64,000 bases of DNA, taken from positions 6,493,213 to 6,557,212 of the forward strand of contig NW_006383032.1 of the NCBI RefSeq assembly GCF_000221225.1, read 5' to 3'. The DNA is from Thermochaetoides thermophila DSM 1495. Lineage: Eukaryota > Ascomycota > Sordariomycetes > Sordariales > Chaetomiaceae. Positions within the stretch are counted from its first letter, which is position 1. Each line of letters opens with the position of its first letter. Below the pieces are notes generated by a model. The model was not told where the DNA came from. It did no database searches and saw only the letters and a list, made by a program, of their open reading frames with translations. The translations under genes were made by a program, and so were the position numbers. Below are positions 1 through 12,548 of this stretch, in pieces.

Positions 1-70
1 AGCACACAGCACACAGCTGCCGCCGGCGCCGCGTGGCCGTCCGTTAGCTAACCTGGAAGCTCCCGTACAG

Positions 71-2205
71 CTTTACGCAGGGCTCATCCAGTACCTTGTC
101 GACCTTATCCGTAGACTCAACGGCCCAGCCATCCCCGTTCTTGAACTTGCTTCCTCCAGCCCATCCTCAGCCGCCCGTGACGCCGTACACCCCCGAGGGT
201 AGTCAGTTTTATACGTCCGCGCCGCCCATCTTTCCCAGTCTTGACGTCAGGCCTCGACTAGGCTCCAAGTAGGTCGAACCTGGTAGCTTATTCATCTTAT
301 ATTTAGCTCCTCTTGCTGTCACAGTTTCCCCCCTCTTCCCACTTGACACTGTTTCTTGCTTTGTTCAACCTGATATCCATTCACACCTCATCCCATCGTC
401 AAACATGACCTCGCCATCCTATGGCGTACCCGTACTTCGCAAGCGTCCCGAGTACTTACAGCTATAGTAGTAGCACATCCGGCCAGGGCATGGCACATGC
501 CCATAGGACGGCCCTGCCGCATCCCGCACCTCACCTGAGCGCCCGAGACCTCTACTCGACCGCCACGCCTGCCTTTAGGAGACCAGATCACCTGCCACGA
601 TCGCCGTCGTTCGGAGCTATCCGACGCCACAACGCTCTCTCGCCCATGAGCACGCAGTACGGTTCGCTCAAGATGGAGTCGGGCTACCACCATCATGGGT
701 CCAAGACCCAGCCTAGTATACCCCCTCTGATTTCAATGACCAACTGTGGTCAGCTCGTGTACAGCGACGGCACGCCAATTAAGCCCGAGATCAGCGGCAT
801 CATCGACAAAGGCTTCTTCATTGCTGACAACGAATGGACGTGCTACCGGCGCAACTACTTCTCATGCGTCTGTTCGTTCACCCTCCAACCACTTCTACCC
901 CAAACGCCAATACAATTCCAACCCAACAACTCCAACCAGAGCTACACAGTGCATGGCTTTGCTATGTGTATCTCGGCCGTCGTCTCTGACAACGAGTCTC
1001 ACACCATCGAACTGGTCCAGCACACCCCCAAGCGCGACAAGGGTCCCATCGCGAAGCCCGATAAGATCCGGCTGAGTCCCAAGCCTCCCCAGCCCCATCA
1101 CCCGCTCTCTGGTATCTATGACTCTGGCAGCCTTGCCTCCTCCCGCTATGATCCCCAGACGACTTCTGCCCCCGGATCGACCGCCCTGTATGGCCAGTCC
1201 CAGCAGACCTCTGCGCCGACCGAGCATACCTTCGAGCGGATCCAGTTCAAGCAGGCTACCGCCAACAACGGCAAACGCCGCGCAGCCCAGCAGTATTACC
1301 ACCTCATCGTCGAGTTGTGGGCTGATATCGGCATCCAGCAGGGCTCAGACCCCTGGATCAAGGTCGCCTACCGCAAGTCGGCGAAGATGATTGTTCGTGG
1401 CCGAAGCCCAGGCCACTACCAGTCCGAGAGGAGAGGAAGCAACTCATCTGGTCATGGGGCCGGTGGTGCTGGGGGTGCAGGCGCCCTCGGCGGGGCTGCC
1501 CCAGGCGGCTACGGCGCTCTGCTGGGCCCGGGGGATTACACCAGCTCAGGGCTCGCCCCCTACGGTGGTTCAGCATACGACCCCCGTTCTGGTGCATACA
1601 CCCGACACCATCACGACCTGACCATGACAGGCACAGACCCAATGATGTCCGCCGAAGACGTCAAGTCCATCACCGAGGCAAAGGGCTACCAATACTACGC
1701 CAGCACAATCTACGAAAACCCCGCCGCTGAAGGCCATGCTGATACCAGGCATCACACACACAGCCACCACCAACCGCCCCAAGGCCAGGTTGAGCTCTTC
1801 TCTCATTCGCGAAACGACACCGATTCGATTGGCAGCACCTCTGGCGCTGCCTTCGATCCAACAAAGATTAAGCCCGACCCTACCCCGTCATCCTCAACAG
1901 CCGATACCACCTCAACCCTCCCGGCCAGCTCCGCCTCGGGACCAAGTAGCTCCCTACCCAGTCTGTTCAGCAGCTACAACTCGTCGAACGGGACCAGCAG
2001 CAGCTACTATTCCGCTTCGCCGGCGGGACAGAGGTGTGGAAGGTTTGAGAGTAAGCCGACTAGTGTGGGGCAGTATCCGGGTCATCATTATGGGACGGGA
2101 AGTGTGGGGGTGCATCATCATCATAGTGGACATCATGGGGCTCATCATGGGGGACATCATCTGCCGGTTATTGCTGCGCCGGGTGGGGGGATGAGTTTGA
2201 CGTAA
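71..2205 (+). CDS. vib-1: VIB-1/XprG-like Ndt80-family transcription factor (5' end outside window)
   Basis: This is a nuclear p53-like (Ndt80/PhoG) DNA-binding regulator. Family members (Neurospora VIB-1, Aspergillus XprG) control heterokaryon-incompatibility death, extracellular proteases and nutrient-stress responses. Visible coding exons are 71-268 and 462-2205. The 193-nt intron has donor GTAGGT and acceptor TTACAG, and joining the exons keeps the frame (AA+C makes Asn). Exon 71-268 has no Met and is preceded by a CTAAC branch site at 48-52 and a TACAG acceptor ending at 70, so at least one exon lies upstream of the window. An ATG at 421 opens the same frame but lies inside the inferred intron. 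The Ndt80 fold runs from about PPLISMTNCGQL through CYRRNYFSCVCSF and ELVQHTPKRDKGP to VAYRKSAKMIVRGRSPGHYQ. The tail is Ser/Gly/His-rich and low-complexity, ending in a His-rich stretch. The family is firm; the orthology to vib-1 rather than another Ndt80 paralog is probable. Confidence 0.9.
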
Positions 2206-5200
2206 CTGGGATGAGGTATCGTAGTGTTAGGGATTGTTGTGCGGGTTGATGATGAAAGAGTGTAGGCTTGGGTAGATTGTGATGGGGAGAGAGTGTGGAG
2301 TGGTCGTTGTTGAGTTGAGTTGAGTCTTCGAGATTTCCCGTTTCTCTCTTGCTTTCGATTGCTTGTGTTTCTTCTTTACTTATACTGTTATCTCATCCGC
2401 TTTTTGATCTTGGATTGGCTTGGTTAGGTTCGGCTTGGTTGTCTTTGTCGCTTCTATATTTGTCTGCTGGGCTGGGACATGAGCACCAAGGAAATGACCA
2501 AAGGCGCGTGGGAGAATGGGACTCAGGCAGCACACTACTACCATCTACTATTTACCTACCTACACCACATGACAAACACACACATTGCTTGACCACTTGA
2601 CAGCACTCGTATGGAAAGGGAAATGGATTGGATCGGATTGGATTGGATGGAATAGGGAACTGGCGTATGGACAAAAGAGAGGGATATGCAAAAATGGAAC
2701 CTTTGTGTTTTCTATTCTCGATGGATTTCTGTGGTCTTCTCTCATCTCTTTATTTGAGACTTTTATCTACCTATCCATCTCGATTACCACTATTATTCTC
2801 TTCATCACCGTCGTTTTTGGTACTGAGCATGCTAGCTCTGCCCTGGCCTTGCATCCATAGAAAGCCTGCCGCTTTCTCTGCTGCCTTAACTCCACGATAT
2901 ACTCCGAGAAGAAGCATCTAAAGCATGGCCCATTGACAAAATTTGAGGGTAACAAACATGCCTGGACACTCAAAAGACGGACTACCCACATCTACATCTT
3001 CCACATCCATGGAGCAACGGCGTAACATCTTTTACGCTATATTACGCCGAAGGAAGGAATGAACGAACGAAACTAGTTGAGACAATACCAGCCATGATCG
3101 GATATGGACTAAGAGGGAGGGTAGGACCACACACCCCCAAAATTTTGGACTTCCTGGAAGGATATAACTATGGACAGAAAAGGGTGTTGGGAGTTCTAGG
3201 ACTTTCCTTGGCTTTCTCTTGGTTGGTTTGAGAGGGTCGCATGAAGAAAAGCACGGTAGGAGGGAGGGCGAGATCTGGTCTGTTGGGTATGTTGGTTGGG
3301 CTGCACGATTGAGGAAGGGATCTGGCCTCGTTACCACTGGCTCTCGGAAGGGTTTCCTTTCTTTCATGGTTTTTTGACGTTCTCATCAGCTAACTCCTAC
3401 CATAAATGCCAACAACCTTATCTCTCTCCTTTTTTCCTTTCCTCATCCGGCGTCATACTGCTCCTACCCTTTTGCCCTTCTTGTTCTTTGACATTCCTGA
3501 AACGGATTTGGGTGGGACATTATCTCAAAAAAAATAAAATAAAACTAAAACGTTATTCTCTCTTGAACTGACCACATGGGATCGGATTGGATGGATGGAC
3601 GGATCGGTATGGTCATGGATTGATGGATGGGCAACAGGTTGGGCCACTGTTATCTACGCTATTATGCAATGTTACGAACATCTTTCCCTAAGTATTACAC
3701 TACTTCATAAGGCATCTGCAGGAATACCCTGTGCATTTAGGCTTGGCTATGTTTCCCGGTTTATTCTGGCTTCATGTGTCATTATCTTCCTTGTCTTCTT
3801 TTAACATTTTCTCGTCGTTTCATATTCATTTACCAACGTTGGTTTACCACACAGTACTTTTTCCTCAACACTCCCCTTTATCTCCCTCCTCTCGGACAAG
3901 CCTATGTTACCGGGCTAACAAACTAACGAATCCATAGGTGAATGTATGAGAGTGGAACATCTTTTGGACAATTCCGGGTAGATAGATAATTGTTTTTATT
4001 GAGATTCAAGGATGGAATCATGGCAGGCCTTACTCATAAGTTTTACGATGTTTTGTTCTTTCGTCGATGTGTGTTGCAATGAATCACGTAGACTTCTGGT
4101 TATGTATTTGTCTCGCAAAAACAAACATTATCATGGCCATTTTCCAGACTTCTCCTGTGATATTCCTTCTGTTGGCAGGTCTCACACTGCCATTGGACAC
4201 TACAACGAACGAAACCTCCATCAGATGTTGTGCCCCCTTGACTTGTCCAAAGTGGGTGAGACACAAAAAAAGGACCAGCCGTTGTACGACACAAGCCTTC
4301 GGGAAGGGCACCCGAACCACCCTTTTCCCTTCCCCAACCTCTTCCTTTGTCGTACATATTGGGCCTGACGTACCCATCGACATTATCAAGGCATGGTCAT
4401 GTTGCTGTCAACTGCCGGGAATCCCGACACTCCCAGTGCTGGCTGTTCACCGACTACCCATTTAGGCTGTCCAGATCCTTTGGTTTCTGGCTGGGTTGTA
4501 TGGTTGACAAACATGACATGCAAAGACCTAAATCATTCCGAACATTTTGTTCATTATGTGGTATGTTATGCATGGTTTTGCTGTGTCGTCTGCGTACCAA
4601 ACATCGGCTGTGAACGGTAGGACGGGTGGAGGTGGGATCCTGCTAGAAGAATGTTACACAACTACCCATTACGACAACAATCATACAACAGTAAGTAGAG
4701 GCAACAATTACAACAAAAGGCAACTGACCAGTTCTCCGGACATACTGGTCTATCAGCAGAGAGCTAAACGCCTATATGCCGGTAGACTACCTCTTTCTTC
4801 ATTATCCAAGTCAGCCAGCCAGCCTAAGCAAGTAGACAGTTACCTCCTACACCACTGTAGCCTCGCCAGGTCGGGTCGGAGAATTTTCTAGCATCCTTTG
4901 TTGTGGTCGGTAGGTTGGTTATCTACGGCGATAAGCTGCTTACCAGCACTCTGGCAGCAGGAGAGAATGCCTGAGAGCGGACCGGATAGGCAAGTATATG
5001 GATGGATGATGGGTGGTTGGAGGCATCCTTCTCGCACCGCGTCACACCGCACCTTGCGACAAACACCAGGTAGACTACCTCTCCTCTCGCACACTCGGCG
5101 CTCCAAGGAGACTGTAAGGGCTAGGTAGCACAAGATAGACGCGCTTCACAAGGAGCTTGGCTAACCCGGTAATGGCCTCGTCCCGTTAAGGGGCCGACTT

Positions 5201-8200
5201 CCGGTTATGCGGCTTTCCATCTCGAATATATATCAACTGAAGCACAGTCCAGTGCTGATGCCTAATGCTCAGGAAAAGGTAAAACTGGTGCAATTCCCGA
5301 GCCTTCTCCCTTCCAAATCTGCATATCCAACTCAGCAGAGAGCCTACCTTAAGGCTTGTTACTGCACAGTAACTCTCCCTGTTTCTTGCTTGTTCTGCAA
5401 CTGCCCAGCACAGCACAACAATACTACAGCCGACAATCGTGTCAGCAACTGACGTCTCATTCGGCCTAGGCATGCTCATCTACCGGAACGGAACCGCTTG
5501 CCTGTTTCTCACTCCCCACTTTTAATCAGTCCTTGGCCATTGTCCCCATTGTTGGCAGTGGCATCGTGAGGTAGCAGTGCCCCAGTCCCAGGGCCGGCCT
5601 CCGTTCCGCGGCTGCGCTACTGCACGGGGCCGGCGTAACACCGCCCACCCACTTGCCGCCAAGCCGAGCCCTGCCATGACATGGCACAGCAGCCATGAGC
5701 CGTCTATGGGATCTGGGCACGGTAGATGAGGATGAGTAAGAGTGTAGCTTGATGGCCGGTGAGGAAAGTTAATGTTTGGTTCTGCTGACAATGCTTACCC
5801 AGAGGGTCAACGGCAAAGTGTCCATCTTTGGCAATGCATCAGCTCGATGCCATCCGAGGCCCTCTCAAGAAATCGTCAGCAGCTTGGAGCCCCAGTGGAA
5901 TTGTTAACGAGCTGCAACTTAGTGCATAGCAGCTCCACGGACGGCGGTACCAACAGCAAGGCAAAGTACCACACGTACCCATGAGGGTACAACTCTGTAC
6001 CTGGTGCTAACCCTAACCAAACCAGTACTTGCTCCCATGGGCCAGGGCCCAGGTGCAAATTATCACCAAATAAATCTCAAATGAACCCCCTCAAGATAAA
6101 TAGCCAGCTCTTGCACATGAGAAGACAAGCAAGAATGCCGGCTACCAACGGAGAAGCAGCTGCTGTCCGGCTTCCCCCCCCCCCCAACAAAACAGTTCAA
6201 CGTCCTGAAACTTCCCTTACAAAAAACTTGTTAAGTCTCCTGGATCGGACCGAGTGTCACTTCACCACACAGTGTCCGCGTCGACTCGGCGGTTGATCCA
6301 CTCAGGTCCACGCACACACAGAAGAGAAAGAATCCAGAAAAGTAACTAGTAGAAAAGGCCATCTAGCGTCCCGCTGCGATGCGCTTGTCACACCGCCTAT
6401 CCGTCGTCGCCTACCGACCGAAAGGTTCCGAGCTGCGCTGTGCCATCGATGACTTGCATAACGCAGTCTGCCTTGCCACTCTGCCAGCCAGGTTTGTGCC
6501 GAGAGACGGTTGATCAACACCATGTTTTTTGGAGTTGCCATTTTCGAAGGGACTGAAACGAAATTGCATTTCCAATTCCGTTCCCCAGAAATGATATTTC
6601 TCTCTTCATCAAACAACGAGGGATGAGACGTCGCGCATAGGAAGATGGCACATGCGACGGTGGAGTAGGCAGCATATGTTTCTAACATCTAGAACTCCAT
6701 CCTGGTGGATGCCGAGCGGCGTAGTTTGGAGCTTTGCGGAAGGCTGGCTCAAAATATTGCCCGATTGCGGCACAAACAAGGCGTCTCGGAAACCTTGTTT
6801 ACTATTCTTGCATTCGCAATCATCATTTGAAAAGTTTAACGGTCAACAATCTGGCGCATATCCTCTGGGCAGTACAGTCTGAGGGCAGCGTCGACGCGAG
6901 GCGCGTGAGCTCCTGGTCATATCTAGCGCTGCGGTGCTGACAGATCTGATCTGGTCGGATTTCCAGCTTTATGGAGTGGAGGGAAACACAGCATCTCCCG
7001 GCATCTCGTGGGCCCATCCATCGATCGAAAGTTATTGTTGCTCAGCATCCCCAAGATGCGATCCTCGAATTGACATCATAGGACTACGCGCCGAGTCCGA
7101 CCAACCATACAGCCCGCTCCGATGTCTCGTGGCTGGACTGCCGTGCCGAAACCCTGCTCCGTTTTGCCAACTACTACCCAAGCCGGGCAACATCATCCAT
7201 TTCGTAGAGCCTTAAGAGCACGTTAGGGATACGGCACTAGCAGTGCCGTTCCGTTGAGTATGACGGGTCGTTCAAATAAGCTTTTCGGAAGTCAAGTCCG
7301 TCACCGACGCTAGCGTTAGCGGCTCGACGATCAACATCACCAAGCAGGCCTCCCTTGCCTTTGGTGGGCCCCACTTAACAACATCCTCTCTTCGGGCCAA
7401 GGGGCCTTCACCCAAGGTCTAAAACGCTGCCGAGCTCTTTGTTTGTTAAGGATCACATTGTGACGCCGATTTCGATCTGAATACTCTGTATGATCGTCAT
7501 AATTTAGCAGGATGCGTTTATCCCATCCGGCTTGGCAGAGATACGCCACGATTGGCCGGTCAGCGACGACCCAACATTTTGATCCGCAGTTGTCTATTCT
7601 GCGGGGGCCAAAATGGGACACATTTTGCGAGTTTTGACTTGTTAGTCCAGGGCAGATAATTGAGATGCTGTTACGGACGAGAAAATCCTCACATATCTTG
7701 TGCCGGCTATGGCCTGTAGGATCCTTCCCGCCACCAGCCCCTTGTACCACACACATCTGCGGGCTCCCGATACAGCGTCGTTGCGGATGCAGCGTCCTTT
7801 AAGGACGTCTCTCAGTCAGTAGCGCGCAAGTCTTCTGATTCCCCAGTTTTTTTTTCGAGCGGATGTGGAAGAAAATAATCTGCAACTGATGTTCGGTGTA
7901 CTCTGTCCGAGTCAGCCACTCCGCATCCTGGTCAGCGAACCACAGAGAACAGTGTGCAGAAGCTTCTCTCTCTCTAAGTGGTTCGTCACCTGTCACACCC
8001 GCGTTGCCGGACCGTCACGCCCTGTTGTTGATCCTCCTTGAATCGACTGTGTTGGCGCAGTCTTGTTGTCGGTCCTTTCGACCGCGCGTGGCCTAATGTC
8101 ACGAGCCATTGGGCCAAGTTGTGGCTTCATCCTTCGCATCTTGATAGTGCTTCTATAGCGACGCTGTCACAGACACAAGTGTGTATCGCGCAATCCACGA

Positions 8201-10166
8201 ATGACCGGATAAGCCAGAAAGGAAATGCGGCAGATGTGATTTCGGGATCGGATACCGTCCTGATTAAAGGAGAAAACAACCTCTTCATGATGCATTCCCC
8301 ACCTTTCTTGTATATGAAATCAGACCGGTTCCGAAGAAAGCGGGTCAGGCGGATGGCTGAGCAATGATCGACGGTCAGGTTTTGGAGAGAGTCGACTAGG
8401 TTGATCACAGGATGCTGGCAGACTTCGAATCAAAGAGGAGACTTAGGTTTGTGATCTGACTGATCACTTTGCTTTTTTACATGTCCCTCCCTACCCTTTA
8501 GTTTCAGTCCAGTCTTCTCGAATTAATCCTCCCACACCGTTCCGATGGTTACACAGCAGGCAGGCGCCGTTGGTTTTGCTTCTCTTCTCACCGGTCAAGC
8601 CATCCGTGCGCCTCAGCCTTACTGGCAGGCAAACTTGCGCGGCACCGCCTTACCAGCTGGCTGGTTCGAAGCCGCTACTGCGGCTGATTATCGAGTGCGG
8701 AAAATCGCTTGATCTAGATGTTGGCGATGTTTGTTGTTTGTAAGCGCTAATGGTAGCTAACTGAGAATAATGCCTCGATGACTCCGTCGCTTAAAGTGAC
8801 TGCGGTGTATTATGCTAATGGTCCTTCTTTTTATCCCATATCTGGTAACTACCTTGTGGTCGGGATGTCAGTGTGGAAGTGTGGACCGTTATTTTTATTG
8901 GGGGATTGGCATTTCCAAACGATCGCCGGGACGCAGGCCATCAATCAAGTGTGCGAAAAGAAAGTTCTTTTTTGGGGGGGGAGGGGGGCAAAGAACAGAA
9001 AAGAACAGCCGTCGCCATTATCCAACCCAGGGGAAAGGGCCAAACTTCCCGCGGCGGGTGGAATGACGCCCCCTACTAAGATGAAACCCTGTAGCCGTGG
9101 GATTCTATCGCTCATCCTCACAGGTAGGCTAACTCCCCCTACCGCTTGGCCATTTAGTGGGAAGGGGTGGTTGTCGGAAGACGCTGTGCTGGAAGTAGTA
9201 TGTATAGTTTGGAAGGCGTGTTGGACGTCTGTATGGGGGTCGGGTTCTTTGTCAGGATGGGATGATGTGAACTTGGGCCGGGTCGACTCGACAACAGTGG
9301 TTGATCAGCACTCAGATGAGAGAGGACTCTTGACCAAGGTGATAACATGAGAATAGCAATTCAGGAGCGTTGGTAATCGAAGGGAAATTTGAACTGGATG
9401 AACCTACGGGGAGCCAAAGGTGGCCGAGTAGGTTACGACATTCTGAAGGCTCTAAAGGAGAGAAAGGCGAAGCAGGGAAGACACGACGACTTGATAACGG
9501 TTATGAAAATAAGCTAGTCATGCAGCGAGAACATGGACGTTAGGCATCATACATCATTTTATTGCGCGTCATGTTCTCAAGACTGTTGTCTGTGTACTAA
9601 AGCATGATAAATCAGGAAAGCACCCCATAATCCAAATGAACTCAATAACCTCCCATCAGCGGCAGCGACGTCGGCCAGGGCAAACATGTTGTCATCCAAT
9701 CTCAACTGCTCGATGTTCCAGTTGGCATATAAGAATGGACCACGATGCGGACCATGTTTGGGACGTTCGAAACCTGCTGTGCATTGTTGCATGACACTGG
9801 TTGCTGACCTTAGTCCTGTCATCCTTTAGAGTTCGGAAGATCTCTAATATTGATCCCTCAGGTTGTGTGTTTTCCCTAAGGTCTCGACTAGCCTTGATTG
9901 GACGTAGAGTATGGTCGGAGGGGAGAGTGAGTGTTGAATGCCCCTCAGATTGTGGCTAGTCGGTGGAGTTGAGTTGGTCCCTGGGAGCTGGGGAGCATCA
10001 GCAGGCGGTTCCAACATTAGAAACCTGAACATCCTGATTTCGGTAATCTTCCAGGAACATACCTCCCTGCCCCGAAGGTTCCTTGTACTCGCTGCGGCCG
10101 GAGTCACACTGGGCTCTTATAACGTAAGAATGTCATATTCCCCATTTTCGCCCATCAACTATCCTT
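2206..10166. other. 8-kb gene-free region between convergent genes
   Basis: The first 1-1.5 kb is T-rich with GATTGG-type microsatellite stretches (2629-2655, 3577-3635) and is probably the vib-1 3' UTR and downstream DNA. Beyond that, the open frames are short, overlap on both strands, and show no recognisable domain or consistent splice pattern. The longest is 190 codons at 8778-9350 and has no family resemblance that I can see. A 14-C run sits near 6175 and G runs near 8967. Unannotated noncoding transcripts are possible but cannot be seen from sequence alone. Confidence 0.6.
6007..6018 (-). promoter_or_regulatory. telobox-like (TTAGGG)2 motif
   Basis: Two CCCTAA units stand in tandem in gene-free DNA. 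Teloboxes in ascomycetes are either interstitial telomere-like repeats or binding sites for Myb-type factors. No gene start is close by, so a chance occurrence is equally likely. Confidence 0.25.
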
Positions 10167-11084
10167 TCACCCCCTCTTCTCCTCCCTCTCCCTTAAAACC
10201 CTCTCCACATCCCCCCTCGTGATCATCCCCCCCTCACTAGTCGGCACCTCTACCATCAACCGTTCCCTCGCCCAGCCCTCTACACTCCTCATCCCCACCA
10301 CCAAAAACCCCAGCTCCTCCCTCTCCACATCAAACACCTCCCACCACTCACACTCAGGCATCTTTGCCCCCAAGTCTCTCGCCGCGCAATATATTGCCGC
10401 GACGGCCAGTGCATGCGGCTGGTGTGTGGTATACAACAGCTGGGGGGACAGCAACGCGGTGTTGAGATACGCTATCGTCCGTCGGGCAAGGGCTTCACGG
10501 CGCGGGTGACAGAAGAAGTCTAATGACTGCAGGTATGTGATGGCGAGGGGATGAGGAAGGGCGACGTGGGTGTTGAAGGAGAGGGCAGCGAGGATGCGCG
10601 ATTCAAGGGTCAGGAGGCGCGGGCGGAAGGATTGGTAGTGGGATTCGGGCGGGGGGACGTATTTAGGGAGGTTTTGTAATTGTTGAGTTCGGAAGAACGG
10701 TGAGGATTTGGATAGGAGGTAGGAGTAGATGGCGGAGAGCTCGCGCGGGGAGCGCGGGTGTGAGGAAAGCTTCGCTGTGAGGTAGAGGATTGCGGCGGAG
10801 ACGTCCTGGGAACGGTTAGCCTCTGGGCTAGGGGGCAGGAGGGGGAGGAGGGTGCGTACGCTGAACTCGTCAGCCATCATGTTCTCGACTAGCCAGTAGC
10901 GCGCTAGAAGGACATTGGCTTGTGCTGTGACGGATTGAGGAAGTTCAAGGAGGATGCCGGCGGCTTGGGTCAGGGACTGGGTAGCGAAGAAGATGGCATC
11001 TTGAATTTCGATCGGCAGCGCGCCGACCGAGCGCCGCTGGAACAGTTGCTCTGATGTGACGAGGGGGTTCGCTAGGAGGGACAT
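10167..11084 (-). CDS. cyclin L-type (transcription/splicing-associated) cyclin
   Basis: This is a 305-aa cyclin-box protein of the L/K/T class, whose members pair with CDK10/11/12-type kinases and act in transcription and pre-mRNA processing in the nucleus. The hallmark is the segment SLTQAAGILLELPQSVTAQANVLLARYWL early in the protein, which matches the cyclin-L IQAAGILLRLPQ...ATGQVLFHRFF helix pair. A second cyclin repeat follows, containing LESRILAALSF and HALAVAAIYCAARDLG. The Met at 11084 was chosen as start because it has A at -3 (AAAATGTCC) and begins the conserved part (MSLLANPLVTSEQL). An in-frame ATG at 11219 would add 45 low-complexity residues with a poor context. The gene has no intron. 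It is convergent with the vib-1-like gene. Assignment to the L subclass rather than a generic C-type cyclin is inference from that motif. Confidence 0.8.
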   Translation of the reverse strand: MSLLANPLVTSEQLFQRRSVGALPIEIQDAIFFATQSLTQAAGILLELPQSVTAQANVLLARYWLVENMMADEFSVRTLLPLLPPSPEANRSQDVSAAILYLTAKLSSHPRSPRELSAIYSYLLSKSSPFFRTQQLQNLPKYVPPPESHYQSFRPRLLTLESRILAALSFNTHVALPHPLAITYLQSLDFFCHPRREALARRTIAYLNTALLSPQLLYTTHQPHALAVAAIYCAARDLGAKMPECEWWEVFDVEREELGFLVVGMRSVEGWARERLMVEVPTSEGGMITRGDVERVLREREEKRG

Positions 11085-12548
11085 TTTAGGTATCCTTGAC
11101 AATTGGCTTAATTGGTCGGTGAATTGTGTGGAATTATGGTGGTGATGACGTTGAGTTGGTCGCAGCTGTGCTGTCGAGCCGCTTGTTTTCTTGAGCGTCG
11201 CGAGTTGTGGTGGATACATACGCCCACCCGGGGGTTATGTCAGGGTTAGGGTTTTGTAAGACATTGCCGCTGTCAACACGCAACAAAAGATTATGATATC
11301 GTGGAGGAGAGATCTGACTTGAGTGATTCGCGTTTGAATTCCCAGTCTGGCAGTACGTTTTATGTCTCTGTCATACGAAAACGGGTGCTACTTTGTAGAT
11401 CTTACCGTCAGGCTTTACCTGAATGGAGGGATCGTCTAGCGGCCTTCGTCTCCAGAGCGCAGAGCACTTCTCCATTAGAGAACCGCCTGACCTTGCTATT
11501 TATAATTATACACGGACCTTCTGAATCGAGTTTGATTGGGCTCGAGGGTGAATTTGAGTATCCAGATCAGTAGCCCAGCTTCACTAGCATATTCTATATG
11601 CTGGACAATGCTGATGAAAAGGCTCACAACCAGCAAGCTCATCTTGGACCGATATCCGACTACCACAGGCAGCATCCTAAGCACAGTAGAGATAGCATCG
11701 GTTCAACTTCAAGATAGTTCAGGTAGGTGTTTCTACGCCTTAGGATTATGAAACAATCACTGTTTGTCATCGACGCCAAGATCTGAGAAGAGCAAACGAG
11801 CTGTTGCCACAGACACGCGTTACGCGATTGGCGGGGCTATTAATCCTCAAATGAGCTGTTGAGCAAGGACACAGCGAAACAGCTGACTTCGAACAACTGT
11901 AGGAGCCTCTCAATGCTCTGATTTTGGTATTTGTTTACCAAGTCAGGTAGAATAGCCACCACAACAAAACCAACAGTTTGGGGCTCCCAGAAGGTTCCGG
12001 TTTCCGAAGGCTTAAGCTGTTGAGATCACGGCGCTCACCGAGATCTTGGTGGGGCAGTGCCAAGAGATCGCAATTGCAGGCCTCAGCAGGCAACAACCCC
12101 ACGATCGGGGGCTGATACAGGGTTCGCCGGCAGTCACGGGATGTCGCGTAGTTCCCAAATCGCGTCCCCCCGCGCATACAATTGCAGACTTCGCATACTT
12201 TGCCCTCCAATTGACCAATTTTTCCACAATTTGACTGTTTATTTTTTTCCTTTCCTCTTACAACACTGTTCAACTACAACATTGAAAAAAACGCCACCTT
12301 TGTCTTCGCCACTTAAATAGTGCTCACAGCTCCCATGACCTGACGCGTCGAGCTTGTACGAAATCGCCCCACCCGATCCCTTGGAATTTTGGCCGCTCCA
12401 TTGGGTCTAGGGTCTCGTTGCGACCGTCGCTGTGAGTTACCCCGCATAAGCCGGGATAACCAAGCAGCGAATCGCCGTTTTATACCCTCGACTGAGGCAT
12501 CCATCGGCATTGTCACCGCCAGCATCGGCCACTGACGTCACGTCGGGA
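11085..12548. other. intergenic region between cyclin gene and decayed GTPase
   Basis: This holds the leader and promoter of the cyclin gene (divergent from the decayed GTPase) and otherwise nothing recognisable. Small open frames on both strands carry no domain. The frame of the GTPase relic is closed by a stop at 12447 and has no ATG before 12549, so that gene does not extend further upstream without an unseen exon. Confidence 0.55.
11242..11255 (-). promoter_or_regulatory. telobox in the cyclin gene promoter/leader
   Basis: AAAACCCTAACCCT reads on the minus strand, about 160 nt upstream of the chosen cyclin start and 23 nt upstream of the alternative Met at 11219. Teloboxes are known in fungal promoters of growth-related genes. 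The position is suggestive, but function is inferred. Confidence 0.4.

Noticed and set aside
8778..9350. 190-codon open frame in the vib-1/cyclin gap
   Set aside because: There is no recognisable domain or family likeness, it contains a G-run segment, and it overlaps open frames on the opposite strand; treated as chance.
11085..11219. 45-residue N-terminal extension of the cyclin from the ATG at 11219
   Set aside because: The start context is poor and the extension is low-complexity; the ATG at 11084 has a better context and begins the conserved part.
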